Origin: Brassica napus
Taxonomy: Eukaryota > Streptophyta > Magnoliopsida > Brassicales > Brassicaceae
Length of the DNA stretch: 64,000 bases
Direction of reading: 5' to 3'
Assembly (NCBI RefSeq): GCF_020379485.1
Contig: NC_063438.1
Location: 5,600,024-5,664,023 of the forward strand
Each line of letters begins with the position of its first letter. Within the stretch, counting starts at the first letter, position 1. The notes beneath the pieces are model-generated. The model was given only the letters and a program-made list of their open reading frames with translations. It was not told where the DNA came from and searched no databases. Position numbers and translations under genes: made by a program. This document shows, piece by piece, positions 1 to 14,580 of the stretch.

Positions 1-563
1 ATAGAAAGCGGTTAACTATGACTGATGCGGAGAAAAGGATATTGGAGAAACAGACTGCAAGAATCTTAGCTTCTAATAGAGGAGAAGGAACAGTTGAAGA
101 CGAACAATGGGAAACGCCTCGAGTGGTCAGTACAAGAAATGGACTCGGTGTGAAGGATAAGCCTCAATTCAAACGAAATAGAGCAAATGTAACAATTAAA
201 CACACTCACTTTAACAAATATTATTGATTAGTAAAAATTAAATGTCTTTCACTGTGTTGTGGGTTAAGTCTCTTAAGAGTGAACTCACATTGTTGTCTCG
301 AAACTCTTCAGGGTCCAAACCCACTGTCATGCATGAAGAAAAAGAAGGCGAACGATACCAAGAGGCCTCAATCTATATCCAAAGCTGAACATAAAGCTGG
401 TGGACAAGAGGTTAGATAATAGATTTAGCAGCTTTTACACTAAGCTGTTCCGATGGTTAATAATTCGTTTTCTTTGTAGGAAAAGAACGGTGAAAGCGGT
501 TCAAAGAAGAGGACAAGAAAACGATCAAAGAAAGGAAAATCTGGTCAGGAGATAACCGAATGA
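1..563 (+). CDS. UTP23: UTP23-like rRNA-processing protein, 3' end (partial)
   Basis: Last three exons of a gene that begins before the window: 1-188, 312-410 and 480-563, with GT-AG introns and a TGA stop at 561-563. The joined product ends in a lysine/arginine-rich tail. The second exon begins GPNPLSCMKKKK, the signature at the C-terminus of UTP23/FCF1-family PIN-domain proteins of the small-subunit processome, which act in nucleolar 18S rRNA maturation. The PIN domain itself lies upstream and cannot be checked. By position it matches Arabidopsis MEE21 (At2g34570, recalled). It converges on the AAA ATPase gene. Confidence 0.8.
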
Positions 564-920
564 AAACAGTTGTTTCTAGTGACATCTACCAAAACGCTCA
601 CCAAGACGTGGTGCTGTTTTTTTTGGGTACTGCACACCATAGACATTTCAATCAAGACAGACCAGCAAGAAGATCATCATTGACACAGACCAAGAAGCTG
701 AAACATTTAAGTTTTTATTTATTAAAAATAAATTGCCACAAAAATATGGAAATAATAGGGGATTGTTCTATCCCTGAAACAGAGTACAACAAAGCAACTA
801 GAAGTTTTTTTTATCTTCTTAAATATAATAACCAATAAAAGTCACTGAGAGAACCAAATCTTATGCTTCCATTATAAATAATGATGTTCTAGATGGCATA
901 TTATATATGTTCCATCGACT
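564..920. other. Convergent 3' intergenic spacer
   Basis: AT-rich DNA between the stop codons of the UTP23-like gene and the AAA ATPase gene. It presumably holds both 3' UTRs and polyadenylation regions. I see no further gene; the open frame at 560-838 has no recognisable content. Confidence 0.6.
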
Positions 921-3194
<2,274 letters not shown>

Positions 3195-3270
3195 CGTTGA
3201 TGGATCTCAAAGGCTCAGGAGGAGAAGAAGAAACTAAAAGAGAGAAGAGAAGAGAGGACAAGAAGCAAAT

Positions 3271-3289
3271 ATCTCTCTCTCTCTCTCTA
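3271..3289. repeat. (CT)n microsatellite in 5' UTR of AAA ATPase gene
   Basis: A CT/TC dinucleotide run about 80 bp upstream of the minus-strand start codon, within a purine-rich (on the sense strand GA-rich) leader. GA-rich leaders are common in plant core promoters. Confidence 0.8.
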
Positions 3290-3871
3290 TGTTCTTGTCC
3301 GATCGATGTGGAGAGTTGAAGAAACCCATTACATCACCAAACAAGCAAGCACGTGATTCACAGTTGGACACTACTTAAATTATATTATATTCAACATATA
3401 TAAATCTGTAATTATTATTTATGAAATAAATAAATAATTAATTTTGCCAAATTATTAGAGATTCTTTTCTTTTTTTTTCACTGTGGTTTTTTAACACCCA
3501 CACAAAATATAAGTTGTCCTTTAAAAAAAATAAAACATGAATCTGACCGACGTAGGGCACACTTATTAGGACGTGCTTGGTAGTAGTAATAAAATCCAGA
3601 TAATAACAACAGAAGTGTTCGGCTTCGATAATGGACTTTGTTTCAGATTTAGGATTTGAAGCCCAGATTAAATGCTTTTTGACCCGCAAAATGATGTCTA
3701 CTTAGGCTTATGTTATGTAGATGGGCCTCAATAGAAGAAACAAAGAAACCCTTTAAGATAGGTTTATCCGGTAAGAAAACAGAATTTTCATGTTATATAA
3801 GAAAATAAGAAAACAATCATCACTCTTTTCAGTGAATGTTTATATGAAACTATACAAGAAAAGTTAGAGAT

Positions 3872-3916
3872 GAACACTCACTGTTTTTTGTCCAAAAAAA
3901 AGAACACTCACTGTTT
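3872..3916 (+). mobile_element. Micro-retroposon (tail-only insertion) with 15-bp TSD
   Basis: Exact 15-bp direct repeat GAACACTCACTGTTT at 3872-3886 and 3902-3916 flanks a 15-bp insert, TTTGTCCAAAAAAAA. The insert ends in an A-run, as expected for target-primed reverse transcription that stopped after copying only the tail. Too short to assign to a family. Confidence 0.5.
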
Positions 3917-4089
3917 ATTATCTTATAAATAAACCAAAATTAGAAAGAGATAATGACTAAATACAAAAAAAATAGAATAATCAGAAAATCTCATTTATTT
4001 TATTGTTTTGCTTCTCTTGTTTACACATATAAACTGTAAGATATTATTTAGCTATAATAAAGTAAAACTAAAATTTACACAAAAATAAC

Positions 4090-5821
4090 TCAAACATTGG
4101 ACATATAAAATGGAAGTTGTTCCTCAAAGACACCAAGCCTATAATCACCAAGCTTACTTTTGTAACAATGTGACTTGTATTGGGACCAAGTGAGCTCCTT
4201 ATAAAGCCGATCCTCTTGCTTTAGGACAAGGCATGACATTGGTGCAATCTTCTCAGTTAACGGAGGACCTGCGAAGTAGATCATCGATAATCTTGATCTC
4301 TTTGTATTCGTCAGCACTCTGTGTTTTACACTCTTGAATCTTCCGTTAGTCATCACCTGCAATTGTTATTATATAACCGCCAAAAAATTGAAATTTGTGA
4401 TTTCTTTCTAAAACAACAATATGTTGTTATTCAAAAGTTGAGGAAAAAACGGAACGTTAGTTTCCTTTCATGATTCGTTTCATATAATTTGTCACGTGAA
4501 GAAGGTATACATGTAGTTTTTCATACATCATATGTAAGTCTAAAGTCCAAAACATGTAGTTTACATATATATAGAATTTTTTTTATATACAAAAATTGTC
4601 AACCGAGAATCCTAAAACAGATTATCCAATCATAAATTTGCACATGATACTTTTCAATTTAAATTGGTTTTAAAAATTGTACTGTCTTCTTAACAAGATT
4701 TTGAATAGGAAATCTTAACTCTAAACCGAAAATGGTGGATTTTCTTGCTTTTTGAAATACTAGCATATATTTTAGTTTAGATATTTTCTTAGTAAAGTAT
4801 CCATATTAGTTTATATGCTGAAAGATTTGTATAGACTTGGATATAAATTTCAGATTTAAAAAAAAAAACTCTCAATATGTTGAATTCTATCAGTTATAAT
4901 TTGATGATAAAATAAATCAAAAGAGAATATTTAGCACTAAACAAACTAAAAATTGCAACAGAAAGAATACCTGAAGAGTATCTCCAACAATAATGAAGAA
5001 AGAGGAGTGATCAGGTGGAACAGCGACCCAACTCCCATCTTTCAAACAAATCTGTAAACCTTCAGTGTCGTTTGATCTGAGCACCGATATTAACTGTGGA
5101 TCCGTGTGCTCACCGAACCCAATCTCTTCCTTGGCCGGAGTCTCTTCCTTCTCCGGGTAATGGTTCACCCTCAGACAAGAATCACTCTCTTCCACCTTCA
5201 CCAGTTTGCTCAGCTTCTCCTTTGGCTCTATACTTAGCTCTTCTTCTACCATCTCCAGAACCTTGCAAGCCATTCTCTTCATCTCATCCATGTACTCCTC
5301 CACCGCCTCTCTGTTTCAACTCAGATTACATTTTAACGTTAGAAGACATTTAGAGTCAAGAAACAGGGGAGCTCTGTTTTTCCCCTGTTAAAGAACATGA
5401 CAACTCGGGTTTGGTTTTACCTGAAAGTTGCATGGGTTTGCTGGAAAACGGCAGTGGTTTTGGTAGACGAGAGATGATGATTAGCATTGAGGAGAATATA
5501 CTCTAACCAGCCCATGTCACCACTGGGTCCGATCCGTTTACTACCGTATCCAAACGGGTCGGGTGGACCCGCTTTTTCTTTGAGATACTGAGGCATAGCA
5601 AAGAACTTGTTGGCCTCTTCCTCCAACTGGGTTAAAAGATCGGGTCGTACTCCGTGGTTGACCACTTTGAAGAACCCCAACTCCTCGCAAGCCTTCACGA
5701 TTTGGGTTTTGGCATCTGCGTCGGTTAAGTCTATAACCGGGACTGGGACCGGACTTGGTTTGCATTTTGGGTTAACATAGACGTCGCTATTAAATGTGAC
5801 TGGCTGTAACAAAACTACCAT
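4090..5821 (-). CDS. GA2OX3: Gibberellin 2-oxidase (C19-GA 2-oxidase)
   Basis: Three minus-strand exons, 5421-5821, 4971-5310 and 4090-4356, give a 335-residue protein, the usual length for this enzyme. It is a 2-oxoglutarate/Fe(II) dioxygenase: the iron ligands are the HTD of GEHTDPQ and the H of FKSVKHRV, and the 2-oxoglutarate-binding R-x-S is RLS in KRSRLSMIYFAGPP. The N-terminal VIDLTDADAKTQIVKACEELGFFKVVNHG block is typical of the family (given here in part as IDLTDADAKTQ). It hydroxylates C2 of bioactive C19 gibberellins and their precursors, inactivating them. The 335-residue length and order of neighbours point to the GA2OX3 orthologue. A TATA-like box on the minus strand lies at 5933-5940. 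No lesion seen. Confidence 0.93.
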
Positions 5822-8080
5822 GTTTTGATGTTCTTAGTATTTTTTAAGAAAACTTATCTAAAGAATAAAAGATTTTGAAGTGATGAAAAGAGAGAGAGTC
5901 CTTCCTTGGTGAAAAGGTTGTTTGCTTAGCTTTATTTATAGTTGCTTGCCATACGTAGCGCCGAGGTTTTTCTGTACTTTATTCTTAAAATGCTGGTTTT
6001 GTTTATTTAATTATTTTTCAATTTGGTTAATACAAATTTATTCCTCTTTGGTGCCGATTATATTCCAAAATGTAATCAGTACATCTTTTAAACTTCATTC
6101 AAAAAAATTTGGCCACCAGTTTCATTATTAAAAAATCAATGGTTTGTTGAAGTGAATAAATTCTGGTTAAAGTGAATGGTACCTATAAGGTGAATGTATT
6201 TTTGAGAATAAGTTAAAAATCAAAAAAATTTATGGCTATAACTGGTAAACTAATATGAACTTAATGGAATATAAATAACTACGGAGAAATCATAAATTGA
6301 TGAAGAAGAAAAGCTCAAATCGTTTTTTTTTATATATTGACAAAGAAAATTAACCAGAACAAGTTTTAGGAAATTAGAATATTTTTAGAATATTTTCTTA
6401 ACTGAAACTTTCTTAATTTTTGGAAAAAAAATGGTATTTTATCCGTAGAATGCACCTTCTACACTGTGTAGAACCATGCCAAAAATTCTGAATACAATTT
6501 CTACTTTTTGTAAACGTTCGTGTTAAGTTTAGATTTCGCATACCCAAAATTTTAGAATACTTCATAAAAGTAGAAACTTCATTCAAAAGAAAAGTAGTGA
6601 TCTTTACAATTAGTAGAATTCGCATTCCCCATATTTAGAATTTTAATCATTTTTAGATTGTTTCTTCTAAAAAAGTAGATGAACTTGTTTATTTTGGAAT
6701 TCGTTTTCTACTAACTCATTTTCCGTAGAAGACGAATTCTATTGTTAGTGGAACGTAATTTTAAAATTTTATTTATCAAGTTTTTTAACCAAAAAAATAT
6801 GTTTGTGTGTATAGGTGTTTTATTATTTTTCTATATTTTTAATACTTTTTAGATTCATAAAACTATTTATTTCATTAAATTTCAGAAATGAAAAGGGTAA
6901 AAGGTAGAATAAATGGACAAATATGGTTTTATACCATAGGGACAACTATATTTCCGTTTTGGCAATTTTTTTTAAATAGAATAATAGGAATGAAATACAT
7001 CAGAAATTTATTTATGAACAAATTTGTTATGAAATAGTTTTTTTTTTATTTTATCTAATTAACTTTTTGAAATTTGTAGAATGACCATTCCATTATATTC
7101 ACAGTAAACAGTAAAAACATCTGTAGAATTAATGGAATTATTCCACATCATTCAATTTCAAAATATTGTAATCCAGTTACACCCTATAAATATTATTCTT
7201 ATTTTAATATACATAATTGTTTCCAAAGGTCTTATATGTCTTTCATTTTTAATATGAGATTGAGGTTGGGGTTGAAGTATATGTTAAATAATATAATAAT
7301 CAAATATTTTGAAAGCTATATTTTGGTTTTAGATAGACAATGAAATTTATTGAAGATAATATATATAAAATGCCAAAAGTTGTTATAACAAAAAAAAACA
7401 AATAAAGTATCCACTCCTTAGAAACATGCATTTTTAATTTGTATTCTTTTTTGTTCTTTAATTTTTGACGATGAATAGTGGTTTCTATAGTTTCTTAAAA
7501 AATAAATTTGAAAAAAGAAGACAAAATATATCCAAATTCTAAACATAAATTTCCTTAAAATACTGTAATTTTTTATTAAAAAAATTATGAAAAATCGTTA
7601 TATACTTTTATGGACGTCGGCAACTAGATCCGTTAAGGATTTTGAAATATTGGCTTGTGGTCTATACTAAGAAAAAAAAGGAAGAGCCTAGTTTAAGAAA
7701 CATACAATATATTATCAAGGGTATATTTATATTTTCGAGGTTTAAGAAGAAAATGAAACATTGAAACAAAATTAAGATATGATGTTTTGAAAGTTTTTGT
7801 TACTTCTAAACTTTTGTTTTTCATATAAAACTGTCTTGGGCCTCCCTTAGGCCTCCAACTGTTCAAGATATACCCTATGTTCTTAAATTATGTAAATTTA
7901 TGTATTTTTACACATATTAAAAAATTTAACTAATTCTGATAATAATATATAGTTTTTGTACTTACCAATTTCTCATAATTTAAATCACCAGTATCTCAAG
8001 AACTACAATTATTTTTAAAAAAAAAATACAATGGAAATCTCTTAGAAGAATATCTAACCAAATAAAAACAATTAAAAATT
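5822..8080. other. Long AT-rich gene-free region with GTAGAA-rich repeat debris
   Basis: Up to about 5950 this is the GA2ox leader and promoter. The rest is AT-rich with no supportable coding exon. Between about 6440 and 7130 the hexamer GTAGAA or its complement TTCTAC recurs about ten times, suggesting a decayed repeat that I cannot classify. Confidence 0.45.
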
Positions 8081-8326
8081 TCCTCCGTTTCAAAATAAAT
8101 AGATGTTTTAAAGAGATTTTAATGTTTTAAAATACATGATGTTTTGATATTTTTATGTTAATTTTAGTTTTATTGAATCATGTGACTAATTGATGTTTTA
8201 TAATTTTTTTTGATTATTGGTTGAACTAAATTCAGTATATATTTTTAGTGCTATATTTTAGAAAAATACATATCTTAATTCTTGTGTTTTTAATTAAAAT
8301 ATAACTATTTTGAAATAGAAAGAATA
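8081..8326. mobile_element. Stowaway/mariner-like MITE (degenerate)
   Basis: The left end TCCTCCGTTTCAAAATA is partly mirrored at the right end by TATTTTGAAATAGAAAGA. CTCCGTTTCAAAATA is the classic terminal motif of plant Stowaway-type MITEs. About 246 bp, very AT-rich, no coding capacity. The ends have diverged and I could not fix a TA duplication, so the family call is tentative. Confidence 0.5.
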
Positions 8327-8692
8327 AAATAGCAGGAAAGAAGGACGGCTAAAGTTCTCGAAACATAAGCTTTGAGAACCTGTTAAAAATCAAAACTCTG
8401 GTGACACATGTTTTTTCCATTGTTAAAAAATTAAGCTTTTATTGTTAAAATCGTTAAATCAGCGCTCTTTCAAAAGGTAATGCTAATTTGCTACGTGGAG
8501 GTGCTGGGCACGTCTGATACATGTAGTTCTCTTTGTTATAAAAACAACAAAACATGAGGTTCTCCAATCTCCACGCATCTCCTTTTGGGTTCTTCAATGT
8601 TTTGCCATGCGCGTGCGTGTTTACGTACTGTAAATTTCAATCTCCAGTTGCATGCTATGTCCTTTTTCGTTTAGGTCGTTTCTTTAGTTGAA

Positions 8693-9404
8693 GGTAAGAG
8701 TAGGGGTGGACACTTTACCCGATATCCAAAGCCGCACCCGAACCCGATCCGAAAAAACCCGAACCGAAATTCAAACCGAAGTAACAAAATATCCGAACGG
8801 GTATTAAATTAGGAGAGATTGGATATCCGAACCCGAACGGGTAATATCCGAACTCGAATGGATATCCGAAGATAACCGAACATATGTATAATTAACTTTA
8901 TATTTCTAGTTTTCATCTCTCATTTTATATAAAATATTTATATTGATACTACACATACTTTAAGTTCATATGATATACATAGAATTACGAAGAAAATGAT
9001 TTGCTACTCACTTAAAATGTATGTCAAACTTTTTATTTCAAAAATTAACAAAAAGTTACATCCAAATTTTAAAACAATAACCAAATTAATGTCTTTTTAG
9101 TTTCAAAATGTTATGTCCAAATCTATTAACCATTCAATCTATTAAAAAAAAAAAAAAAATTTAAGTGAAAGTTATATTTTTAAATATAAGAAATTTGAGA
9201 AATGAAAAATTTATTTTTTTTTTTCAAAATCTAAATATCCGAACCGATCCGAAATAACCAAACCCGAACAAAAAATATCCGAATCCGACCCGAAGTACAG
9301 AAATACCCGAACGGGTTCTACACCTCTATACCGAGATACTCGAAAATCCGAAATACCCGATCCAAACCTGAATGGGTACCCGAACGCTCACCCCTAGGTA
9401 AGAG
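8693..9404. mobile_element. Non-autonomous hAT-type element (696 bp) with 8-bp TSD
   Basis: The element spans 8701-9396. It starts TAGGGGTG and ends CACCCCTA, an exact terminal inverted repeat, and is flanked by the perfect 8-bp duplication GGTAAGAG (8693-8700 and 9397-9404). Eight-bp duplications and TAGGGGTG-type ends are hallmarks of the hAT superfamily. Both subterminal zones are crowded with CCCGAAC/CCGAA repeats, the usual layout of hAT transposase-binding sites. The interior is AT-rich and lacks a transposase. Confidence 0.85.
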
Positions 9405-10523
9405 TTTGTAAATATGAAAATTGCATTGTATAATTTTCAAGCAAATTATAATTTATTCTCTAATCAAATATTCTACTTCACCTATACACTGCATCTCTTT
9501 TATATAATATTATCATATTACCTTCAACAACAACCGGAAAAACCTGAAAAAAAACATTAATAATAATAATTATATCCATTACTCTCGAAAAGGTAAATCG
9601 TGGTTATTTTTTATTCACCCATTATTTTCAGAAAATTTTTAGTGGTTCATTTGAGGAAAATGATATGGTTTCTTCTTAGATCTACGCAAAAAAAAAGTGA
9701 AGAAAAAAACTTACGAGGTCTCAAACGGCAAAAAAGGAGCACAGATTCCAGGTTTGCAGAATTGAGTTTAGAGGAAAAGATGACACCGGAAAAAACGACA
9801 AGATGACGTCTCAATTTCTTATTTGATTTGAGTTTATTTAATGTCATCGATCTTGAGTTTTTACTTTGTTATTTATTTTAAATTGTTATATGGTATGCCA
9901 CACTGCTATGGTATGGTGATGAATAATTATTGTTCGCCAGTGGATGCTTGTATTTCATGTCTGGAAAAGAGGAAGATGTACATAAGATGAACTCGCCGAC
10001 TATACTATATGCGGTGAAAGAAAGTTATAGCTTATGTGTTCTTTAGTGCAACTATTTATGTAAAGTTACTATACTATTTCAGAAGAGAAAACTCTTGTAT
10101 TTCTATACTATTTTTGTGAAAACGAACAATATGTCTTGACCTTCAATTTATACATTTCTCGTTTTCGTCGTGTTCATTAATAAATAAATAAATTCATGGT
10201 TTATTCTGTATAATGGTTGTAAATTAGTATTCTTTCATTGATCAGTGGTAGCACACATCAAATTACCAAACTAAATCTTATGGAACGGTTCTTGTATTTT
10301 ATACAATTTGCAAGAAATGGAATAACACTTATATTTTTACTTTTCACTTATATTGACAACTATATATACTCTTTTTACTCCGATTCAGTCACCTACATAC
10401 ATACGATTGGTACTATTATCCATCGATTGTTTGGCATATTCATTCTTTATCTATTTTTACTTTACAAGTCTAAGTCTATTATATAATTCATAATTATATA
10501 GTATAGTTTAATAATACATAATA

Positions 10524-10640
10524 TTAGGGTTTAAGTTTATATTTGGGTTTAGGGTTTAGTATTTAGAAGGAGGGATGAGGTTTATGGTTTAGTATTTTTG
10601 GGGTTGGGGTTTGAAGTAAGGTTTGGTATTTAGAAGTTGT
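10524..10640. repeat. Degenerate telomere-like GGGTTTA repeats
   Basis: Repeated variants of GGGTTTAG / GGTTTAGTATTTAGAA occur over about 110 bp (for example GGGTTTAGGGTTTAG near 10545-10560). They resemble the plant telomere unit TTTAGGG but are interrupted by TATTTAGAAG blocks, so this is either an interstitial telomeric relic or a common dispersed plant repeat. Confidence 0.45.
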
Positions 10641-10921
10641 GAGTGGATTTGGAGTTCTATACTACTTCGACGATATGATATAAAAAATTCGGATGCATAT
10701 TTATGTGATAAATAAATGTATGGTGTTAATGATATTATGTGGTGTAATAATTAATAGTAGAGTTTTACAACCAACTATATCATCTATTTTTCACTTTAAC
10801 CGACCACTTGCAACTGGAATGGACATAATCGGAAAAAAAAACATGTTAAATGTCAATTTATTAATTATCTCAAAATCAATGTTATCTATCTAATTTTTGT
10901 ATTTTTTTTTAGCAAATTGAC

Positions 10922-10963
10922 CTTTGTAAATATGTTTTTTTTGTCAACTTTCTTTGTAAATAT
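10922..10963 (-). mobile_element. Micro-retroposon with 12-bp TSD
   Basis: CTTTGTAAATAT occurs at 10922-10933 and 10952-10963 and brackets an 18-bp insert which reads AAAGTTGACAAAAAAAAC on the minus strand: a few unique bases followed by an A-run. It looks like a reverse-transcribed tail with almost all of the element missing. Confidence 0.5.
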
Positions 10964-11552
10964 CCCTTTTAATTTGGGAACAACGAGTCTCTGTAATTTT
11001 TTTATGTGTAACTTTACTAGAAGAATCAATTTGGATTTTGGCAGTGATCCATAATGACACGTGTGACAAAATGATCAGCGAAATGTATTAAACCACGATG
11101 AGTCGTCGAAAACTGAACATTGACACTTCACGTGGCTGTGATTCTGTGCAGTGTTGCACAACCTACTTCTTTGTGCCTACGTACGTATGCGTGTTTCTAT
11201 TAATAGCATGCTTGTCTTTATATATGGAGACACTATATTTCTGTTCAATTCATGGGGGAAGCATAATTTATTTATTTATTTACTTATATATATATATTAG
11301 CCCACATTATTTTCGTAAAATACATATATGTTTTTACGCTAGAATTTATTTATCGGCGGCGCTGCGACACATATATCTTGGAAATGCATATTTGTTACTA
11401 TGCGTACGTAGTTTGCAGAAAATAGCAATTTTCATTTTTCTTTATATACAGTGGATCTATGAACGTGATGTTGAAGACATTTTGGTATATGAAATAGATA
11501 TCAGTCTACGTACATGTACTTCGTGCCACTTGTCTAGGTGGTGACTGGTGAC

Positions 11553-11751
11553 TAAGGGCATCTTTATTGGTGGGATGAAGAGAGAGAGGGAGAGAGTCCC
11601 TTATTATGCTTTTTTTTTTTTTTTTTTTTTTTGGTCATTAGAGAGTAAGGGACAGCCCTTAATTAAGGGCTTTTCCCTTCTCTTTCTTCCTCGGTTCCCA
11701 CCCCCTTCCCCTAAGGGATGCTTTAAGGGACCCCCAATACAGATGCCCTAA
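11553..11751. mobile_element. PIF/Harbinger-like MITE with TAA target duplication
   Basis: The element at 11556-11748 (193 bp) has imperfect terminal inverted repeats, GGGCATCTTTATTGG on the left and CCAATACAGATGCCC on the right. It is flanked by TAA on both sides (11553-11555, 11749-11751), the 3-bp duplication expected for Harbinger. The interior has a 22-nt T run and an internal TTAATTAAGGGC-type palindrome. No coding capacity. Confidence 0.75.
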
Positions 11752-12345
11752 GTGTATTCACCGTTTTCAAGAATCGTTCACCGATTCAAGCCAAACTTTG
11801 TGACACATTTTTAGCTAGTTATAGAGTATTAACAAACTATGTTGTAAAATTTCGTTGGATAGTTTTATTTTTTTTAGATTATTAAAATATAAACATGTGT
11901 ATATTAGATCGGATGTCATAAATAATATGTAAATAAAACGTAATTACAAATATATCTAATATAGTTAGCAAAATATCTATAATATACCTTTTAAAATATG
12001 TACTTATATCTTGTTTGGATAGGTATGGACATAAATTTTGATAAGCCCCTGGACTTATTTATCAAACATGGGTTTTCTTTGAAATAAGATTTTTAAAAGC
12101 AATATTAGGTTAAATGCATAAATGTTATACAACAAGAAATATATTAAATATATAAGGTAAAAACACAACTATTGAAGATACGACATTAGTTTTTTCTTGC
12201 TTTATCGGATGTCCCCAATCAAATGAAGTTTTGAAATCCACCATTAGCCGCTGGGAGATATGTTTTTTGTTTCTTAAGGACGACAATATATTTTTAACAA
12301 TCGATCCAAAAGTATTAATAACAGCTTCCAATTAAAATGTTGTAA
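11752..12345. other. AT-rich spacer
   Basis: Lies downstream of the minus-strand TPR-like gene and presumably contains its 3' UTR. No feature recognised; the open frame at 12125-12331 shows no homology that I recognise. Confidence 0.4.
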
Positions 12346-13946
12346 TTACTCTTCGAAACTAAAAGGGTCAAATCCTTCGCCAATGGATTTTCTAAATTCT
12401 TTCCAATACTTCTTGGCTTCTGTATCTTTGTCTAGCATTGTGTATATAATTGCCTGTACATGAAACACCATTAGCTTTATAACAACTAAACACTGCGATA
12501 AAATTCGTTTAATTAATATAGTCCATAAACACATATTTATATTATGTTGATAAACCTTATAAAGAGGGATCCGAATATCAGAAATTAGGGCATTCTCATC
12601 ATTTAGACAACTGTACTCAGCAGCTTCTTGATACCTCTCCTAGAATATCATCGAAATATACTAACCATTAATCACATATATACAAGAATGTTTAATACAA
12701 AGAAATTAGACTTGCATGCATATGCATATGACGAAAATAATAAAATAATCACCAGCAATATTAAAATTTCAACTAGGGCCATCTGCACGTTGAAGGCGGC
12801 CTCGGGCTCGTTTTTGTATCGCATGTTTGCGTCGCGAAGGAGCTGCACCGCCTCCTCGCATTTTCCTTCCTTCATCTTCCGCACTGCCTCCATCTATATT
12901 TCCCTCAGTTTAAAAGATTGTTAAATATTTTCTTTCATTTGCTCAAAAAAAAAATATTTTCTCTCTTTTTAAATTGGTTGATCTTGTGGCTATAAAGTTA
13001 TAGGCTTGTAGCACTTGATATATGGTGTCAATTTGTAAAGAAATTATATGAATTTTTATAGGGTATCGAAAGATTCTTAATATAAAGTAAACAAATAATA
13101 GCTTTGTTTGTATTTTGCATAATGTTTATGTAAACTCGCTTTGAGAGATGTTAAAAAAATCAGAGCACGTCGTCATAGTAATATTTTTATTTACAAACTA
13201 TATCCATAATTATTCTCTTCTTAGTATATAAATATTTATAATATGGAAATAGAGGTACCAAACTAAAATAGCGAAAAAGATCACATTGAAGTTTTTTTTT
13301 TTGCAGAAAACCCTATTTTTATTTTTGTTTGTTAGATTTCATTACACCTTTTTGGGTAATAAGTAAAACAGAACCGAGCAATCCTTTTGAATTTATAAGT
13401 TTGCAAAGTATACCTTGATGGAATCAGTATCTTCCTTTGAGGGCAATGAAGGGAGTTTATGAAGATTGAATGGTCTTTGAGAAGGAATGGGTTTAGCCGA
13501 AGCAAGCATTGAGCTCACTTCAAAGAGAGACTGCAATGCGTACTTTGCCGGCAAAGGATACATCCCTGAAGATTCTGATACAGCTGCGGTTGGCTTCCCG
13601 GTTATGATCATGTCGGCGGCGCTTGGACGCCCAGCTGCGGCGGCAGAATAGCTCATATTCTTTATCTTAAAGCCGAAAATACCTAAGGCACAAGCAAGTG
13701 CAAGGGATGCTCCCGCCGCCATTTTAACGGCTTTAAGAGTTTTTTATCATCTTGATAATCACTTTTGCTATTTGATTTGGCCATCGTGATTGGAGATCTG
13801 ATGAACAAACGACCGCTTGGACTGCCATTGGAGGGAGAAACAAGAAAAGGTTTTTGAGATCCAAGAGTTGGTTTATGTGAGGAGGTAAAATTAGAGAAAG
13901 GAAGTGTTAGTTTCTGCGTATGGCCTAGAAGAAATGTAGAAGCCAT
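12346..13946 (-). pseudogene. Uncharacterised organelle-targeted TPR-like protein, frameshifted
   Basis: Four minus-strand exons: 13414-13946, 12753-12893, 12556-12639 and 12346-12453, all in phase 0. The N-terminus MASTFLLGHTQKLTLPF is Ser/Thr-rich and resembles a plastid transit peptide. A hydrophobic segment (MAAGASLALACALGIFGF) follows, then helical repeats such as KCEEAVQLLRDANMRY and YQEAAEYSCLND that look TPR-like. Exon 1 is broken: reading frame is lost within the run of six A at about 13741-13746 (plus-strand T-run), so the transit-peptide frame ends soon after and the hydrophobic and repeat parts are in another frame. Two bases too many in that run would explain it. It could be a true lesion or an assembly slip. 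Related to the gene at 14581-15675. Function unknown; positional match At2g34530/34540 (recalled). Confidence 0.65.
12923..12962 (+). mobile_element. Micro-retroposon in intron, 11-bp TSD
   Basis: AAATATTTTCT is present at 12923-12933 and 12952-12962 around an 18-bp insert ending in TTTGCTCAAAAAAA. It lies in the first intron of the minus-strand TPR-like gene. The short A-tail plus duplication suggests a highly truncated retroposon. Confidence 0.45.
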
Positions 13947-14580
13947 TTTTCTTCTTATGAGTTGAAAAAAAAAATATAATGGATTTTTATTGCATTTGGT
14001 TGATCTTATGTTAGAGATTGGTTCTTAAATTTTTGTTCCTGTTAATTTCCCCACGTGCATAGAAGATGTGACAGTTTCAGGGTTTGTGAAGTAAAGCATC
14101 AATTTGTTACTTCAGACGGAAGTAACCAGTTTGGCAGAAAGGCATCAAAGAATGTTGCTTAAACAAGCAAGTACGTATATACTAATATAAGCATATTTTT
14201 TCTAATTTACTGTTTTGTATTGTTTCTTTTCTGAAAATGTTGTTCTGATATTCTCTTTTGAATTAACAAACTTCAAAGACTAGTGTATTTCTATTTGATT
14301 AGGAATTATGTAAAAAAAATTATTATTCTTTCCAAAGTGTCGGAAACTTATATATACCGGTGGCGCCATATTCTTTGTTCGTATGCCTTCTAAGTATATT
14401 AACTTCTTTACTTGCGATGCAAGACTATAACATTAGAATAACTTGAATGTGCGCTTTCGTCTTCCTTTTGCAAACCAATTTTCTTTGTATATAAAAGAAT
14501 CTTTCAAGAAGGAAAAAAATATAAATATATTGACATTCATAACAAAAGAATCAGACAAAACAAATAATTTAGGTAAGTAT
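13947..14580. promoter_or_regulatory. Shared upstream region of divergent paralogues
   Basis: The two related genes are transcribed away from each other from this interval of about 630 bp, which must contain both promoters. I see a CCACGTGC G-box-like core at about 14050. No TATA box could be assigned with confidence. An alternative upstream start for the plus-strand gene (ATG at 14443) exists in frame. Confidence 0.45.

Larger units (their letters stand above)
3195..4089. other. AT-rich spacer between AAA ATPase promoter and GA2ox 3' end
   Basis: The part near 3195-3400 is the AAA ATPase leader and promoter. The rest is AT-rich without a supported gene. It contains one tiny insertion with target duplication at 3872-3916, listed separately. 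Confidence 0.5.
9405..11552. other. Gene-free AT-rich region
   Basis: No coding exon with recognisable content. Open frames at 9600-9806, 10238-10486 and 11098-11544 are AT-rich and low-complexity or unsupported. It holds degenerate telomere-like repeats and one micro-retroposon, listed separately. Confidence 0.5.

Noticed and set aside
11098..11544. 148-codon ORF in the gene-free region
   Set aside because: AT-rich, hydrophobic low-complexity translation, no homology recognised, no splice or promoter support.
14443..14580. Upstream in-frame ATG as start of the plus-strand TPR-like gene
   Set aside because: The extra 46 residues are AT-rich and unlike a targeting peptide; ATG at 14581 gives a cleaner N-terminus just before the hydrophobic segment.
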